Assembly: GCA_025966255.1 (NCBI GenBank)
Contig: JAOPVG010000474.1
Span: 1 to 10,878, forward strand
Origin: Jatrophihabitans sp.
GTDB lineage: Bacteria > Actinomycetota > Actinomycetes > Mycobacteriales > Jatrophihabitantaceae
Direction: 5' to 3'
Length of the DNA: 10,878 nt
Made by a program: the position numbers and the translations under genes. Under the pieces are notes generated by a model. The model did not search any database and was not told the origin of the DNA. It saw only the letters and a list, made by a program, of their open reading frames with translations. Of this stretch, positions 1 through 8,301 are shown piece after piece. Within the stretch, counting starts at the first letter, position 1; every line of letters begins with the position of its first letter.

Positions 1-20
1 CGCCGGACTGGAGACACGTC

Positions 21-1094
21 CTAGTTCGTGGCGAGTCCACCGCACGTTCGCCGGATGATCAACCGCGGGCGGAGCACGATCTCGATCGGCTCGCCCTCGG
101 GGCCACCGCGCAGCCGTTCCATCAGCAGCTTGACCGCCCGCCGACCCATTTCCGCAGCGGGCTGGCGGACCGTCGTCAGGGCGATCTGGCGCAAGGAGGC
201 GGCGGGCACGTCGTCGACGCCCACGACGGCAACGTCCTCCGGGATGCGCAGGCCGGCATCCAAGACCGCGTCCATCACGCCGAGCGCAATCAGATCGTCC
301 GCGCAGAACAGCGCGGTCGGTCGGTTGGGCAGCGCCACGAGCTTCTCGGCCAACTCGTATCCGCTGTCATGGGTGAAGGACCCTTGCACCACGTGCTCGG
401 GTGCGAGGTCGACGCCGAGTTCGGTCAACGCGCTCCGGAATCCGGCGAGCCGCGACGCATTGGTCGACGTCTCAGGCAGACCACCGACGAAGCCGATCGA
501 CCGGTGCCCGAGCTTCACGAAGTGCGCCGCGACGATGCGGCCGGCCTCGACGTTGTCCAGCCGCACGGAGTCGACCGACAAGTCGTTGACGGTGCGGTTG
601 ACCATCACCAACGGGATGCGGTCCAGCCCGACCTCGCTCAGCGTGCGCTCGCTGTCGAGGAGGGACGAGGTGAGAATGGCGCCGTCGACCTGGTGCTCGA
701 TCAGCAGCTCGAGATAGGCGGACTGCAGTTCCCGATTCTCCTGGGTGTTGCACAAGACCACGTTGTATTCCTCGTCCGCAGCGGTCGCGACGATTGCCTC
801 GATCACCTCGGGATAGAACGGGTTGGCGATGTTCGAGACCACGAGGCCGATCAGATTGCTGCGCCCGGTGATCAGCGTTCGCGCCGCGGCATTGGGCGAA
901 TAGCCGAGCCGGGTCATGGCGTCCTTCACGCGTTGACTCGTCGCCTCGCTGATTCGCGGACTGTTGTTGATCACGCGCGAAACCGTTGACTGGGAGACGT
1001 TCGCCTCGCGGGCGATGTCCCAGCTGCTGGGCTTGCGGCGCCAGGTGTCGCGGGGCTGGCGGGTGCGCGGAGACTTATCGCGATCTTGCTCCAT
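21..1094 (-). CDS. LacI-family transcriptional repressor
   Basis: A 357-aa LacI/GalR-type DNA-binding repressor. The helix-turn-helix spans about residues 24–43 (IAREANVSQSTVSRVIN). The hinge follows (YSPNAAARTL, 65–74) with the conserved leucine (L74) that in this family wedges into the central CpG of the operator. From residue 81 there is a periplasmic-binding-protein-like effector domain with LIGLVVSNIANPFYPE near its start and VVGVDDVPAASL near the end. The ATG at 1094 was chosen over a longer open frame reaching 1556 because AGGAGG lies 7 nt upstream, and the extra 154 residues are low-complexity Arg/Pro/Ser and overlap the end of the upstream gene. About 20 basic residues precede the HTH, longer than usual. 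It lies 97 nt downstream of the Mo-hydroxylase operon on the same strand, so it probably controls that operon and the divergent one. The ligand is unknown, probably a sugar-like or pathway metabolite. Confidence 0.93.
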   Translation of the reverse strand: MEQDRDKSPRTRQPRDTWRRKPSSWDIAREANVSQSTVSRVINNSPRISEATSQRVKDAMTRLGYSPNAAARTLITGRSNLIGLVVSNIANPFYPEVIEAIVATAADEEYNVVLCNTQENRELQSAYLELLIEHQVDGAILTSSLLDSERTLSEVGLDRIPLVMVNRTVNDLSVDSVRLDNVEAGRIVAAHFVKLGHRSIGFVGGLPETSTNASRLAGFRSALTELGVDLAPEHVVQGSFTHDSGYELAEKLVALPNRPTALFCADDLIALGVMDAVLDAGLRIPEDVAVVGVDDVPAASLRQIALTTVRQPAAEMGRRAVKLLMERLRGGPEGEPIEIVLRPRLIIRRTCGGLATN

Positions 1095-1101
1095 TGGACC
1101 C

Positions 1102-1121
1102 CCTCCTGAGCCGACGCTCAG
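1102..1121 (-). promoter_or_regulatory. Shine-Dalgarno with overlapping small hairpin, LacI gene
   Basis: On the minus strand AGGAGG (1107–1102) sits 7 nt before the ATG at 1094 and decides the start. Immediately upstream is a perfect 6-bp inverted repeat with a 4-nt loop (CTGAGC 1106–1111, GCTCAG 1116–1121). Its 3' arm in the mRNA shares two bases with the Shine-Dalgarno, so the hairpin could lower translation of the repressor. The repeat and the ribosome site are seen directly; a control function is inference. Confidence 0.45.
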
Positions 1122-1191
1122 TGTGCACCCAGCCCAGGCAAATCCGTAGCACCGAAACGGCCGGTTGCCGCCGCCCCGGTTCTGCCGCCGG

Positions 1192-2004
1192 TCAGCCGGG
1201 GGCGCTCGACAACGCCCGAGCGACCAACACGCGGGCAAGGTGGCGCCGGTACGCCGGATCGGCGTGCAGGTCGGAGACCGGATCGGTGTTCTCGGCCGCC
1301 AGCTCAGCGGCGGCGTCGATGCCGGCACCGGCGGCGAGGGCCCGTTCGGTCTCGGCGGCGCGCAACGGGGCCGACCCCATGTTCGCGAGCGCGACCCGGC
1401 CGGCGACGGTGGCCACGCCCACGATCGCCCAGTCGTTGCTGCGGCGCACGAACTTCTCGTAGCCCCACGGCTCACCAGCGCGGCGCGGCAGGCGGATCTC
1501 GACGAGGATCTCGTCGGGCTCGAGCGCGGTGGTGAAGAAGCCGGTGAAGAAATCATCGGCGTCGACTTCGCGGCGGCCGGCCGGACCTTCGAGCACGAGG
1601 GTCGCCCCGGCCGCCAGCACCGCCATCGGGAGGTCGGCCGCCGGGTCGGCGTGCGCGAGCGATCCGCCGATCGTGCCGCGGTGGCGTACCTGCGGGTCGC
1701 CGATCAACGACGCGGAGTGGGCGATCAGCGGCGCTTCGGCCCGCACCAGCTCCGCTTCGCCGACCCGCGCGTGAGTCGCGAGGGCGCCGACCGCCAATGT
1801 GTCGCCGTCCACCCGCACGTAGTCGAGGTCGGCTAGCTCGGCGATGTCGATGAGCACCGTCGGGCGGGCCAGGCGCAGCTTCATCATCGGCAGCAGGGAG
1901 TGGCCACCGGCGAGAAGCTTGGCCTCATCGCCGTGCTCGCGGAGCAGGTCCAGGGCGTGCGCCACGTCGTGCGCTCGGAGGTACTCGAACGGCGCCGGGA
2001 TCAT
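1192..2004 (-). CDS. Molybdenum hydroxylase FAD-binding medium subunit (CoxM-type)
   Basis: A 270-aa FAD subunit of a xanthine dehydrogenase / CO dehydrogenase-type molybdenum hydroxylase. It carries electrons from the [2Fe-2S] subunit to FAD and on to an external acceptor. Both FAD-binding signatures of the family are present: [13 protein letters not shown] (32–44) and [16 protein letters not shown] (111–126). The C-terminal half matches the CoxM C-terminal domain ([17 protein letters not shown], then [22 protein letters not shown]). At 270 residues it is slightly shorter than the roughly 288 usual for CoxM but has both ends. The ATG at 2004 overlaps the stop of the small-subunit gene (ATGA), which implies translational coupling. 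It is the last enzyme gene of the L–S–M operon; the usual order in coxMSL loci is M–S–L. Function is certain at family level, while the substrate is set by the large subunit. Confidence 0.94.
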   Translation of the reverse strand: MIPAPFEYLRAHDVAHALDLLREHGDEAKLLAGGHSLLPMMKLRLARPTVLIDIAELADLDYVRVDGDTLAVGALATHARVGEAELVRAEAPLIAHSASLIGDPQVRHRGTIGGSLAHADPAADLPMAVLAAGATLVLEGPAGRREVDADDFFTGFFTTALEPDEILVEIRLPRRAGEPWGYEKFVRRSNDWAIVGVATVAGRVALANMGSAPLRAAETERALAAGAGIDAAAELAAENTDPVSDLHADPAYRRHLARVLVARALSSAPG

Positions 2005-2465
2005 GCCTCGGCCTCCGCCGCGGCGAGGACGGCCCGGACGATGTTGTGGTAGCCGGTGCACCGGCACAGGTTGCCCTCGAGGCCGATGCGGATCTCTTCC
2101 TCCGTCGGGTGCGGGTTGGCCTGCAGCAATCCGACACTGGCCATCACCATGCCGGGGGTACAGAACCCGCACTGCAAACCGTGTTCGGCCCGAAAGGCGG
2201 CTTGCACCGGATGCAGCTCGCCCTCGCGCGCCAGGCCTTCGACCGTCGCGACCTCGTGCCCGTCGGCCTGGGCGGCGAGCACCGTGCACGACTTCACCGA
2301 GACACCGTCGAGCAACACCGTGCAGGCACCGCACGACGTCGTGTCGCACCCGACGTTCGTCGCCCGCAACCGACAGACGTCGCGCAGGAAGTGCACCAGC
2401 AGCAGACGCGGCTCGACCTCCGCGGAGCGCGCCTCCCCGTTCACCGTCACCTCGACCTGAATCAC
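2001..2465 (-). CDS. Molybdenum hydroxylase [2Fe-2S] small subunit (CoxS-type)
   Basis: A 154-aa iron-sulfur subunit that relays electrons from the Mo site to FAD. The N-terminal plant-ferredoxin-like domain holds the first cluster (C40, C45, C48, C60 in [12 protein letters not shown]…KSC). The C-terminal all-helical domain holds the second (C99 and C102 in [10 protein letters not shown]134 and C136 in [12 protein letters not shown]). All eight ligands are intact and the length is typical. The start is GTG at 2465: it forms a GTGA overlap with the stop of the large-subunit gene, and the protein begins IQVEVTVNG exactly where the family begins. Its stop overlaps the medium-subunit ATG by 4 nt. 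The three subunits are therefore probably translated in fixed proportion and assemble into an (LMS)2 enzyme in the cytoplasm. Confidence 0.96.
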   Translation of the reverse strand: MIQVEVTVNGEARSAEVEPRLLLVHFLRDVCRLRATNVGCDTTSCGACTVLLDGVSVKSCTVLAAQADGHEVATVEGLAREGELHPVQAAFRAEHGLQCGFCTPGMVMASVGLLQANPHPTEEEIRIGLEGNLCRCTGYHNIVRAVLAAAEAEA

Positions 2466-4765
2466 AGCCGTCCCTCCGCGTTGGTCGTCGCGGTCTGAAT
2501 CGCTTCCCAGATCCGCCGCGAGGTCGTCGGCATGTCGATGTGTCTGACGCCCAGATGGGCTACGGCATCGATGACCGCGTTCTGGACGGCCGGCGTCGAC
2601 CCGATCGTGCCGGCCTCGCCGAGACCCTTGGCGCCGAGCGGGTTGTACGTCGTCGGCGTCTCCATCGTCTCGAGCTGGAACATGGGCAACTCAGCCGCCG
2701 ACGGGAATGCGTAGTCGGCAAAGGTCGCGGTGAGCGGGTTGCCGTCGTCGTCGTAGACCATCTCTTCGAACAGCGCCTGGGCCGCGCCCTGCGCCAGACC
2801 GCCGTGCCGCTGGCCGTCGGCGAGCAGCGGGTTGAGCACCACGCCCGCGTCGTCGACGCTGATCAACCGCAGCAAGGTCGGCCGGCCCGTCTCGGTGTCG
2901 ACCTCCACGACGGCGACGTGCGCCCCGAACGGGAAGGTCGCGCCGGGGGCGGTGAAAACGGTACGAACGAACAACCGCTCCACCCCAGCGAGCTCGGCCA
3001 ACGTGACGGCCACATGGGGCGAGCCGGCCACGGTTATCGCCGCGCGGTCACGATCGATGCGCAGGTCGTCGGGGTTGGCCTCGAGCATGTCGGCCGCACG
3101 CAGGCGAGCGATGTCGGCGAGTTCGCGCGCTGCCTGCTGCACGGCGGCGCCGCCCTGCTGCAGGCTGCGCGAGCCGCCCGTGCCGCCGCCCTCGGGTACG
3201 AGATCGGTGTCCCCGTGCCGAACCGTGATCAGCTCGATGGGAATCCCCAGTTCGTCGCTGGCCAGCATCGCCCACGCCGTCGCGTGCCCCTGGCCGTGAG
3301 GCGACGTGCCGGTGAGGATCGTCGCCGTGCCGTCCGGATGTACCTCGATGAGCGCGTTCTCGGACGGGGCGCCGGCTTCGTCACCGCCACCGGTGATCTC
3401 GACGTAGCTGGCCAGTCCGATGCCGAGCAGGCGGACGTCCCCGCGCTCGCGTCGTTCGGCCTGTTCGCGGCGCAGGTCGTCGTAGCCGGCGGCGCTCAGC
3501 GCGAGTTCCAGAGCAGCGGGGTAGTCGCCACTGTCGTACAGAGCGCCGGACCCGTTCTCCTGCGGTTCGGCGAAGGCGGGCAGCAGATTACGTCGGCGCA
3601 CGTCGGCCGGATCCATCCCGATCTCGGCCGCGAAGAGGTCGACGGCTCGTTCGACGGCGGCAGTGGCCTCGGGGCGACCCGCGCCGCGGTAGGCGCCGAT
3701 GGGCGTGGTGTTCGTGACGACGCAGCGCGCCGCCGACTCGACCCGCTCGAACCGGTACGTGCCCGGCGCCATCATCCGCGTCAGCGACGGCAGCAAGGCG
3801 CCGATCGCGGGGTACGCGCCGCAGTCCTGCACCACGTCGAGACGATAGGCGCGCAATTTGCCGTCGCGATCGCCGCCGATCGTGACCGTCTGCAGTTGGG
3901 CGCGGCCATGGGTCATGGCCAGCATGTTGTCGTAGCGCTGCTCGCTCCAGCGGGCCGGACGTGCGAGCTCGCGGGCGACCCAGGCAACCGCGGCGTGTTC
4001 CGGGTCGGCGCCGAACTTGGCACCGAAGGCACCGCCGACGTCGGGCGTGACGATGCGCAGGCGTGAAATGTCGAGGCCGAGCAGGGCCGCGAGCGCGCGC
4101 TGACTGGTCTGCGCACCCTGATTCGGCAGCCACATCGTCAGCCGGTCGTCGGAACCCCAGCTGGCCGCCGCGGCCCGCGTCTCGAGAGGTGCGGGGGCAA
4201 CGCGCTGATTGACGATCTCGCTGCTGACGACCACCTCGCAGTTCTCGAACAGTTGCTCGTCGCGGTGCTCGGGGAGGAACTCGCAGACGGTGTTGGTGCC
4301 GACGTCCGGGAACAGCAGTACCTCATCCCGCCCGGCGGCCAGTGGATCCACGACAGGCGGCAGTGGGTCGTACTCGATGTCAACCAGCTCGCCTACGTCC
4401 TCGGCTTGGTAGTAGCCCTCGGTGACCACGATCGCCACCGGTTCACCGACGTAGCGAACCGTGCCGGCCGCGAGTATCGGGCGGGTGAACCGCTCGTCGA
4501 TCGTGGCCAGCATCGGCCGCGCGCCCGGCAGGGCGAGATCCTCGGCCGTGAAGGCGGCGACGAAGCCGGGTGCAGCCCGCAGCGCGGTCAGGTCGATCGA
4601 GGTGATGCGCGCGTGCGCGATCGGCGACCGGACGAAACTCACGTGGACGGCCGATGCCAGCGCGTCATCGACCAGATCGTCGGTGTAGACGCCGCCGCGG
4701 GTGAGTAACTGGGGGTCCTCGACGCGTTGCACCCGAGTGCCGAGGATGCTTCCGCGTGGCTGCAT
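2462..4765 (-). CDS. Molybdenum hydroxylase large subunit, form II CoxL-like (xanthine dehydrogenase family)
   Basis: A 767-aa molybdopterin-cytosine-dinucleotide-binding catalytic subunit. Family motifs in order are the N-terminal domain ([17 protein letters not shown], 9–25), [10 protein letters not shown] (241–250), AYRGAGR (358–364), HGQGH (490–494) and GLGEAG with the base glutamate E717. AYRGAGR marks form II enzymes; form I CO dehydrogenase has a cysteine in this loop (AYxCSFR) that holds the Cu–S–Mo centre. None is present here, so real CO oxidation is unlikely and hydroxylation of an aldehyde or N-heterocycle is more probable. The ATG at 4765 has AGGAG 4 nt upstream. An in-frame GTG at 4804 adds 13 residues but has no ribosome site and lies within the promoter region. 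No coxD/E/F/G-like maturation genes or MoCo genes are in the window. It is first gene of the leftward operon, divergent from the aminotransferase. Confidence 0.94.
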   Translation of the reverse strand: MQPRGSILGTRVQRVEDPQLLTRGGVYTDDLVDDALASAVHVSFVRSPIAHARITSIDLTALRAAPGFVAAFTAEDLALPGARPMLATIDERFTRPILAAGTVRYVGEPVAIVVTEGYYQAEDVGELVDIEYDPLPPVVDPLAAGRDEVLLFPDVGTNTVCEFLPEHRDEQLFENCEVVVSSEIVNQRVAPAPLETRAAAASWGSDDRLTMWLPNQGAQTSQRALAALLGLDISRLRIVTPDVGGAFGAKFGADPEHAAVAWVARELARPARWSEQRYDNMLAMTHGRAQLQTVTIGGDRDGKLRAYRLDVVQDCGAYPAIGALLPSLTRMMAPGTYRFERVESAARCVVTNTTPIGAYRGAGRPEATAAVERAVDLFAAEIGMDPADVRRRNLLPAFAEPQENGSGALYDSGDYPAALELALSAAGYDDLRREQAERRERGDVRLLGIGLASYVEITGGGDEAGAPSENALIEVHPDGTATILTGTSPHGQGHATAWAMLASDELGIPIELITVRHGDTDLVPEGGGTGGSRSLQQGGAAVQQAARELADIARLRAADMLEANPDDLRIDRDRAAITVAGSPHVAVTLAELAGVERLFVRTVFTAPGATFPFGAHVAVVEVDTETGRPTLLRLISVDDAGVVLNPLLADGQRHGGLAQGAAQALFEEMVYDDDGNPLTATFADYAFPSAAELPMFQLETMETPTTYNPLGAKGLGEAGTIGSTPAVQNAVIDAVAHLGVRHIDMPTTSRRIWEAIQTATTNAEGRL

Positions 4766-4796
4766 GCTGCTCCTAATCGGTGGTCCAGTCGGATAG

Positions 4797-4807
4797 GTTG
4801 TCACAAC
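4797..4807. promoter_or_regulatory. 11-bp dyad in the divergent promoter region
   Basis: GTTGTCACAAC is a perfect inverted repeat of 5-bp arms around a single central base (4802). It overlaps the candidate −35 of the rightward promoter. Its centre is about 18.5 bp from that of the 12-bp palindrome, a little under two helical turns. The odd symmetry does not suit a LacI-type site, so it may bind a different regulator or be chance. Confidence 0.3.
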
Positions 4808-4827
4808 GCTTTAGGCATACGTATGCT
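4798..4827 (+). promoter_or_regulatory. Candidate promoter for the aminotransferase operon
   Basis: A TTGTCA −35-like hexamer (4798–4803) and a TATGCT −10-like hexamer (4822–4827) are separated by 18 nt. They lie just ahead of the ribosome site GGGAGG (4836–4841), which is 9 nt before the ATG at 4851, so the leader would be short. Both hexamers are imperfect matches to the housekeeping consensus. No equally convincing promoter was found for the leftward large-subunit gene in the same 85-bp gap. Confidence 0.4.
4815..4826. promoter_or_regulatory. 12-bp palindrome, candidate LacI-family operator
   Basis: GCATACGTATGC is a perfect 12-bp palindrome with CG at its centre (4820/4821), between divergent operons. 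LacI-family operators are even palindromes with a central CG contacted by the hinge leucine; the PurR core GCAAACGTTTGC differs at only two symmetric positions. It overlaps the −10 of the candidate rightward promoter and lies about 50 bp ahead of the large-subunit start, so one bound repressor could silence both directions. The likely ligand-responsive protein is the LacI-type regulator encoded at 21–1094. The palindrome is seen directly; its assignment is inference. Confidence 0.55.
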
Positions 4828-4850
4828 ACGCCACCGGGAGGCTGAGCCAT

Positions 4851-6131
4851 ATGGATGATATTTCCGAGGTCAGCCCTGCCGGATTCTCGCGGGCGCTGAG
4901 CAGCTATTGGCCGCCGTTTGCCGCGCTGAACTCCCGAGCAGGGAACGAGATCACGATTGTGCGGGGCGAAGGCTCCGTGGTCTGGGACGCGCACGGCGAG
5001 TCGTATATCGATGCGTCAGCGAGCCTCTGGTACGCCAACGTCGGCCACGGGCGGACCGAGATCGCCGATGCGGTCCGCGCTCAACTGGCCACCCTCGCGG
5101 CCTACTCGAACTTCGGGAACTTCGCCACGGAGCCCACCGAACGGCTCGCCGCGCGCGTCGCCGGGCTGGCTCCGCTGGACGATCCGCTCGTTTTCTTCAC
5201 CTCCGGCGGAAGCGACGCCGTCGACTCGGCCGTCAAGATCGTGCGCCGCTACTGGACACTGGTCGGGCGACCGGAGAAGACCGGCGTCATCTCCCGCAAC
5301 CACGCGTATCACGGCATGCACGGCTTCGGCACCGCCCTGGCCGGCATCGAACCGAACGGCACCGGGTACGGCACCAGTGTCACCGGCGGTTTCAGCCGCG
5401 TCGCGCACGATGACGTCGACGATCTCCAGGCCAACATCGAGCGGATCGGGCCGGACCGCGTCGGCGCAGTGTTCGTCGAACCGGTCATCGGTGCCGGCGG
5501 GGTGATTCCGCCCGAACTCGGCTACCTGGAAGCGCTCCGCAAGCTCTGCGACGAGTACGACGTGCTGATGGTGGCCGACGAGGTGATCAGCGGTTTCGGA
5601 CGACTGGGAACCTGGTTCGGCTGCGAGCGTTTCGACGTGCGTCCTGACCTGCTCCTGGGCGCGAAGGGCATCACGTCGGGCTATATCCCGTTGGGCGCGG
5701 TCGTCGCATCGCAGCGGGTGTGGGAACCCTTCCGCGCTGCCGACACCCTCTTTCGGCACGGGTACACCTACTCCGGCCATGCCGCTGCGTGTGCGGCGGC
5801 GCTCGCCAACCTCGACATCATCGAGAACGAGCATCTGCTCGAACGCGTCCAGAAGCTCGAACCGGTGCTGGCGGGCGCGCTCGCCGGACTCGTTGAGCAC
5901 GATCTTGTGGAAGAGGTTCGGCACGTCGGTCTGCTCGGCGCCGTCGAGTTCATCCATACGGAGCCGGACCTGGTCAATCGTGTGGTGGCCGGCGCGCGCC
6001 GGCACGGCATCCTCACCCGGGTACTGCCGGGCGATTCGATCCAACTCTCGCCACCGTTCGTCATCACCGAAGGTCAGATCGACGCCATTGCGAGCGCGAT
6101 CCGCGCCGCCCTTGACGACATCGACCTCTGA
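4851..6131 (+). CDS. Class III PLP-dependent aminotransferase
   Basis: A 426-aa fold-type I, class III (omega-amino acid / ω-amine type) transaminase, full length for the family. Visible signatures are the phosphate-binding FFTSGGSDAVDSAVK (115–129), the cofactor-stacking HAYHG (151–155), EPVIGAGGV (210–218), the pyridine-N aspartate D243 in VADEVISGFGR, the Schiff-base lysine K272 in LLGAKGITSGYIPLG, and YTYSGH (305–310). It probably moves an amino group from an ω-amino acid or diamine to pyruvate or 2-oxoglutarate, giving a semialdehyde. The next gene, 32 nt downstream, is a semialdehyde dehydrogenase, which supports this. The start ATG follows GGGAGG by 9 nt. It is transcribed divergently from the molybdenum hydroxylase. 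Substrate cannot be read from sequence: GABA, β-alanine, taurine or a diamine are all possible. Confidence 0.92.
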   Translation: MDDISEVSPAGFSRALSSYWPPFAALNSRAGNEITIVRGEGSVVWDAHGESYIDASASLWYANVGHGRTEIADAVRAQLATLAAYSNFGNFATEPTERLAARVAGLAPLDDPLVFFTSGGSDAVDSAVKIVRRYWTLVGRPEKTGVISRNHAYHGMHGFGTALAGIEPNGTGYGTSVTGGFSRVAHDDVDDLQANIERIGPDRVGAVFVEPVIGAGGVIPPELGYLEALRKLCDEYDVLMVADEVISGFGRLGTWFGCERFDVRPDLLLGAKGITSGYIPLGAVVASQRVWEPFRAADTLFRHGYTYSGHAAACAAALANLDIIENEHLLERVQKLEPVLAGALAGLVEHDLVEEVRHVGLLGAVEFIHTEPDLVNRVVAGARRHGILTRVLPGDSIQLSPPFVITEGQIDAIASAIRAALDDIDL

Positions 6132-6163
6132 CACTTCGGCGCAGGCGTACCCATGGAGACCGC

Positions 6164-7543
6164 GTGACTGAATCGTTTTTCCAGAGCCGCAATCCGTACA
6201 GCGACCAGTTCATCGAGTCCTTCCCGGCTCTCGCGCCGAATGATGCCGACGCCGCCCTCGCGCGGGCCGACGCCGCGCAGCGGGCGTGGAAGACCACGTC
6301 GCTCGCCGACCGGGTGTCTGCTATTGCGGCCGTGGCCGACGCCCTCGGAGCACGGTTGGACGAGCTAGCCCGGACGCTCGCCCTCGAAACCGGCAAGCCG
6401 ATCACCCAAGGTCGGGCCGAGGTCACGAAGTGCATCGCGCTCTGCCGGTACTACGCCGATATTGCGGTCGACCGCCTGGCACCGAGCCCACTCGACATCC
6501 CCGCCGTCAACGCGGTTATCCGTTACGAGCCCATCGGCGTGGTGCTGGGCGTCATGCCGTGGAACTACCCGATCTGGCAGACGTTGCGCTTCGCCGTCCC
6601 GAGCCTGCTCGTCGGCAACGGCGTGATCCTCAAGCCGGCGCCGAACGTCGTGCGGACGTCGATCGGGATCGAAGAAGTCCTCAAGCAGGCCGGGCTGCCC
6701 GACCAGGTCTTCCAGACGCTGCTGCTGACCGAGTCCCACACCTTGGACCGGATCCGCGACGATCCGCGGATCGCGGCCGTGACCGTCACCGGCAGCGATC
6801 GCGCCGGTCAGGCGATCGCGGGTGCGGCGGGCTCGGCGTTGAAGAAGAGCGTTCTCGAGCTCGGCGGTTCGGACGCCTTCGTCGTGCTGGACGACGCGGA
6901 CGTCGATGCCGCGGCGCGCGCAGCGACCGCGTCACGCACGCAGAACACCGGGCAGAGCTGCATAGCGGCGAAGCGGTTCATCATTCATCGGCAGGTGGCG
7001 GGCGACTTCCTCGACCGCATGGAGGAATCGATGTCGGCGATCCGGGCCGGTGATCCGCTGGCCGACAGCACCGAGCTCGGCCCGCTCGCGCGCGGCGATG
7101 TTCGCGATCGGCTGCAGGCCCAGGTGGATGCGAGCGTCGACGCCGGTGCCCACCGCCGCCTCGGCGGCCGACTGCCCGAAGGCGCCGGGTTCGGCTACCT
7201 GCCGACAATCCTTACCGACGTCGACCCGGCCAGCCCGGCGTGGTGTGAGGAGACATTCGGACCGGTCGCGGCGGTGCGGGTCGTCGCCGATGCCGACGAA
7301 GCGCTGGCCCTGGCGAACGCGTCCCGCTATGGGTTGGGCGCGAGCCTCTGGACGGCGGATCCCGAGCGAGCCGCCGCGCTCGTCCCTCGCTTCGAAGCCG
7401 GGATGGTTGCCGTCAACGACATGGTCAGGAGTGACCCGCGGATTCCGTTCGGCGGAGTGAAGCATTCCGGCTACGGGCGCGAACTGGGCGACTGGGGGCT
7501 GTCCGAATTCGCGAACATCAAGACGGTGCAGACACCGAGCTGA
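6164..7543 (+). CDS. gabD: Succinate-semialdehyde-type aldehyde dehydrogenase, NAD(P)+
   Basis: A 459-aa aldehyde dehydrogenase close in size and motifs to actinobacterial GabD1. Catalytic features are N134 in PWNYP, the cofactor-binding K157 in LKPAP, the general base E232 in LELGGS, the nucleophile C266 in [12 protein letters not shown], and E363 in CEETFGPV. The C-terminal [20 protein letters not shown] (423–442) is typical of the succinate-semialdehyde group. It would oxidise a short ω-oxo acid, most likely succinate semialdehyde, to the diacid for the TCA cycle. The GTG start at 6164 has only a weak GGAG 5 nt upstream. A nearby ATG at 6153 is out of frame and closes after four codons. 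The 32-nt gap behind the aminotransferase implies one transcript and product-to-substrate coupling. The exact substrate is inferred; other ω-semialdehydes are possible. Confidence 0.88.
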   Translation: MTESFFQSRNPYSDQFIESFPALAPNDADAALARADAAQRAWKTTSLADRVSAIAAVADALGARLDELARTLALETGKPITQGRAEVTKCIALCRYYADIAVDRLAPSPLDIPAVNAVIRYEPIGVVLGVMPWNYPIWQTLRFAVPSLLVGNGVILKPAPNVVRTSIGIEEVLKQAGLPDQVFQTLLLTESHTLDRIRDDPRIAAVTVTGSDRAGQAIAGAAGSALKKSVLELGGSDAFVVLDDADVDAAARAATASRTQNTGQSCIAAKRFIIHRQVAGDFLDRMEESMSAIRAGDPLADSTELGPLARGDVRDRLQAQVDASVDAGAHRRLGGRLPEGAGFGYLPTILTDVDPASPAWCEETFGPVAAVRVVADADEALALANASRYGLGASLWTADPERAAALVPRFEAGMVAVNDMVRSDPRIPFGGVKHSGYGRELGDWGLSEFANIKTVQTPS

Positions 7544-7578
7544 AGCCATGACGCCCGCTGATTGGGTAGGAGCTACGG

Positions 7579-8301
7579 ATGGACATCTCGGTAGGTGACG
7601 TCCGGCAGGCGATGACCGAACTCGGCGAACTGCGTTTCGGCGCCACGCCGGTCGATGAGGCAATGCATCGCATCGTGCAGACCACGCACGCCATCTTCGA
7701 CGTCGACGGCGCCGGCCTCATGCTCGTCGATGCCGACGATCAACTGCGGAACGCGGCGGTGTCCGACGCCCGCTTCGACCACCTCGAGCAGCTCCAGATC
7801 ACCCATCACGAAGGCCCGTGCATCTCGGCCTACGAAGACAAGCAGTTGGTGTGCGCGGAGGATCTGGACGAGGACGCCCGGTGGCCCGACTTCACCGCAG
7901 CGGCCTTGAGCAAGGGCATCCGGGCCGTCCTGGCCAGCCCGATCCCGTACAACCAGCAGGCCATCGGAGTGGTCGGTGTCGTGTCCGAGGATCGGCGGCC
8001 GTGGTCACCTGAGGGCGAACTGGCGCTGCTGGCCTTCACCGACCTGGCTGCCCTGCTGATTGCCAGCATGTTGCATGCGGAGAAGCAGTCCGATCTGGCC
8101 GCCCAGCTGCAGGGTGCGCTCGATTCGCGCGCCGTGATCGAGCAGGCCAAGGGGGTGCTGATGCGCGAGCACGGTGTCTCGGCCCGCGCGGCCTTCGAAC
8201 TGCTGCGGGCCCAGGCTCGGCGCGAGCGGCGCAGACTCGCGGGTGTAGCGGCCGACATCGTGCAGAACACCCATCGGGCCGGCACTGACGTTCGCACCTG
8301 A
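7579..8301 (+). CDS. GAF–ANTAR RNA-binding antitermination regulator
   Basis: A 240-aa protein with a GAF sensor domain (about 20–165, including HHEGPCISAYEDKQ, ARWPDF and ASPIPYNQQAIGVVGVVS) followed by an ANTAR domain (about 172–227; LDSRAVIEQAKGVLMREHGVSARAAFELLRAQA). ANTAR domains are three-helix bundles that bind paired RNA hairpins and prevent transcription termination or affect translation. GAF domains bind small ligands or sense redox, but the ligand here is unknown. The ATG at 7579 has AGGAG 6 nt upstream. It starts 35 nt after the dehydrogenase stop with no visible terminator between, so it is probably read from the same transcript. That places an RNA-level regulator in a catabolic operon. 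Its target is not identified; GAF–ANTAR genes are also common as stand-alone genes in actinobacteria, so the link may be incidental. Confidence 0.93.
   Translation: MDISVGDVRQAMTELGELRFGATPVDEAMHRIVQTTHAIFDVDGAGLMLVDADDQLRNAAVSDARFDHLEQLQITHHEGPCISAYEDKQLVCAEDLDEDARWPDFTAAALSKGIRAVLASPIPYNQQAIGVVGVVSEDRRPWSPEGELALLAFTDLAALLIASMLHAEKQSDLAAQLQGALDSRAVIEQAKGVLMREHGVSARAAFELLRAQARRERRRLAGVAADIVQNTHRAGTDVRT

Noticed and set aside
1095..1556. N-terminal extension of the LacI-type protein by 154 residues
   Set aside because: The extension is low-complexity, overlaps the medium-subunit gene, and a strong AGGAGG precedes the ATG at 1094, just ahead of the expected HTH.
1844..4066. 740-codon open frame on the plus strand
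   Set aside because: It lies antisense to the large-, small- and medium-subunit genes. Its translation is rich in Arg/Gly/Ala with no recognisable motif and it has no ribosome site, while the opposite strand has intact cofactor motifs. It is a GC-rich shadow frame.
2462..4765. True aerobic CO dehydrogenase (coxL form I)
   Set aside because: The AYxCSFR loop is absent (AYRGAGR instead), the gene order is L–S–M, and no CoxD/E/F maturation genes are nearby.
4766..4804. GTG start at 4804 for the large subunit
   Set aside because: It adds 13 non-family residues and has no Shine-Dalgarno, whereas the ATG at 4765 has AGGAG in place. It would also put the start in the shared promoter area.
5016..6134. 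372-codon open frame on the minus strand
   Set aside because: It is antisense to the aminotransferase, whose PLP lysine, aspartate and other motifs are intact. The minus-strand product matches nothing and reflects third-position GC bias.
6153..6167. Four-codon ATG minicistron before the dehydrogenase GTG
   Set aside because: The ATG at 6153 runs into TGA overlapping the GTG start. It could in principle couple translation, but nothing beyond chance supports it.
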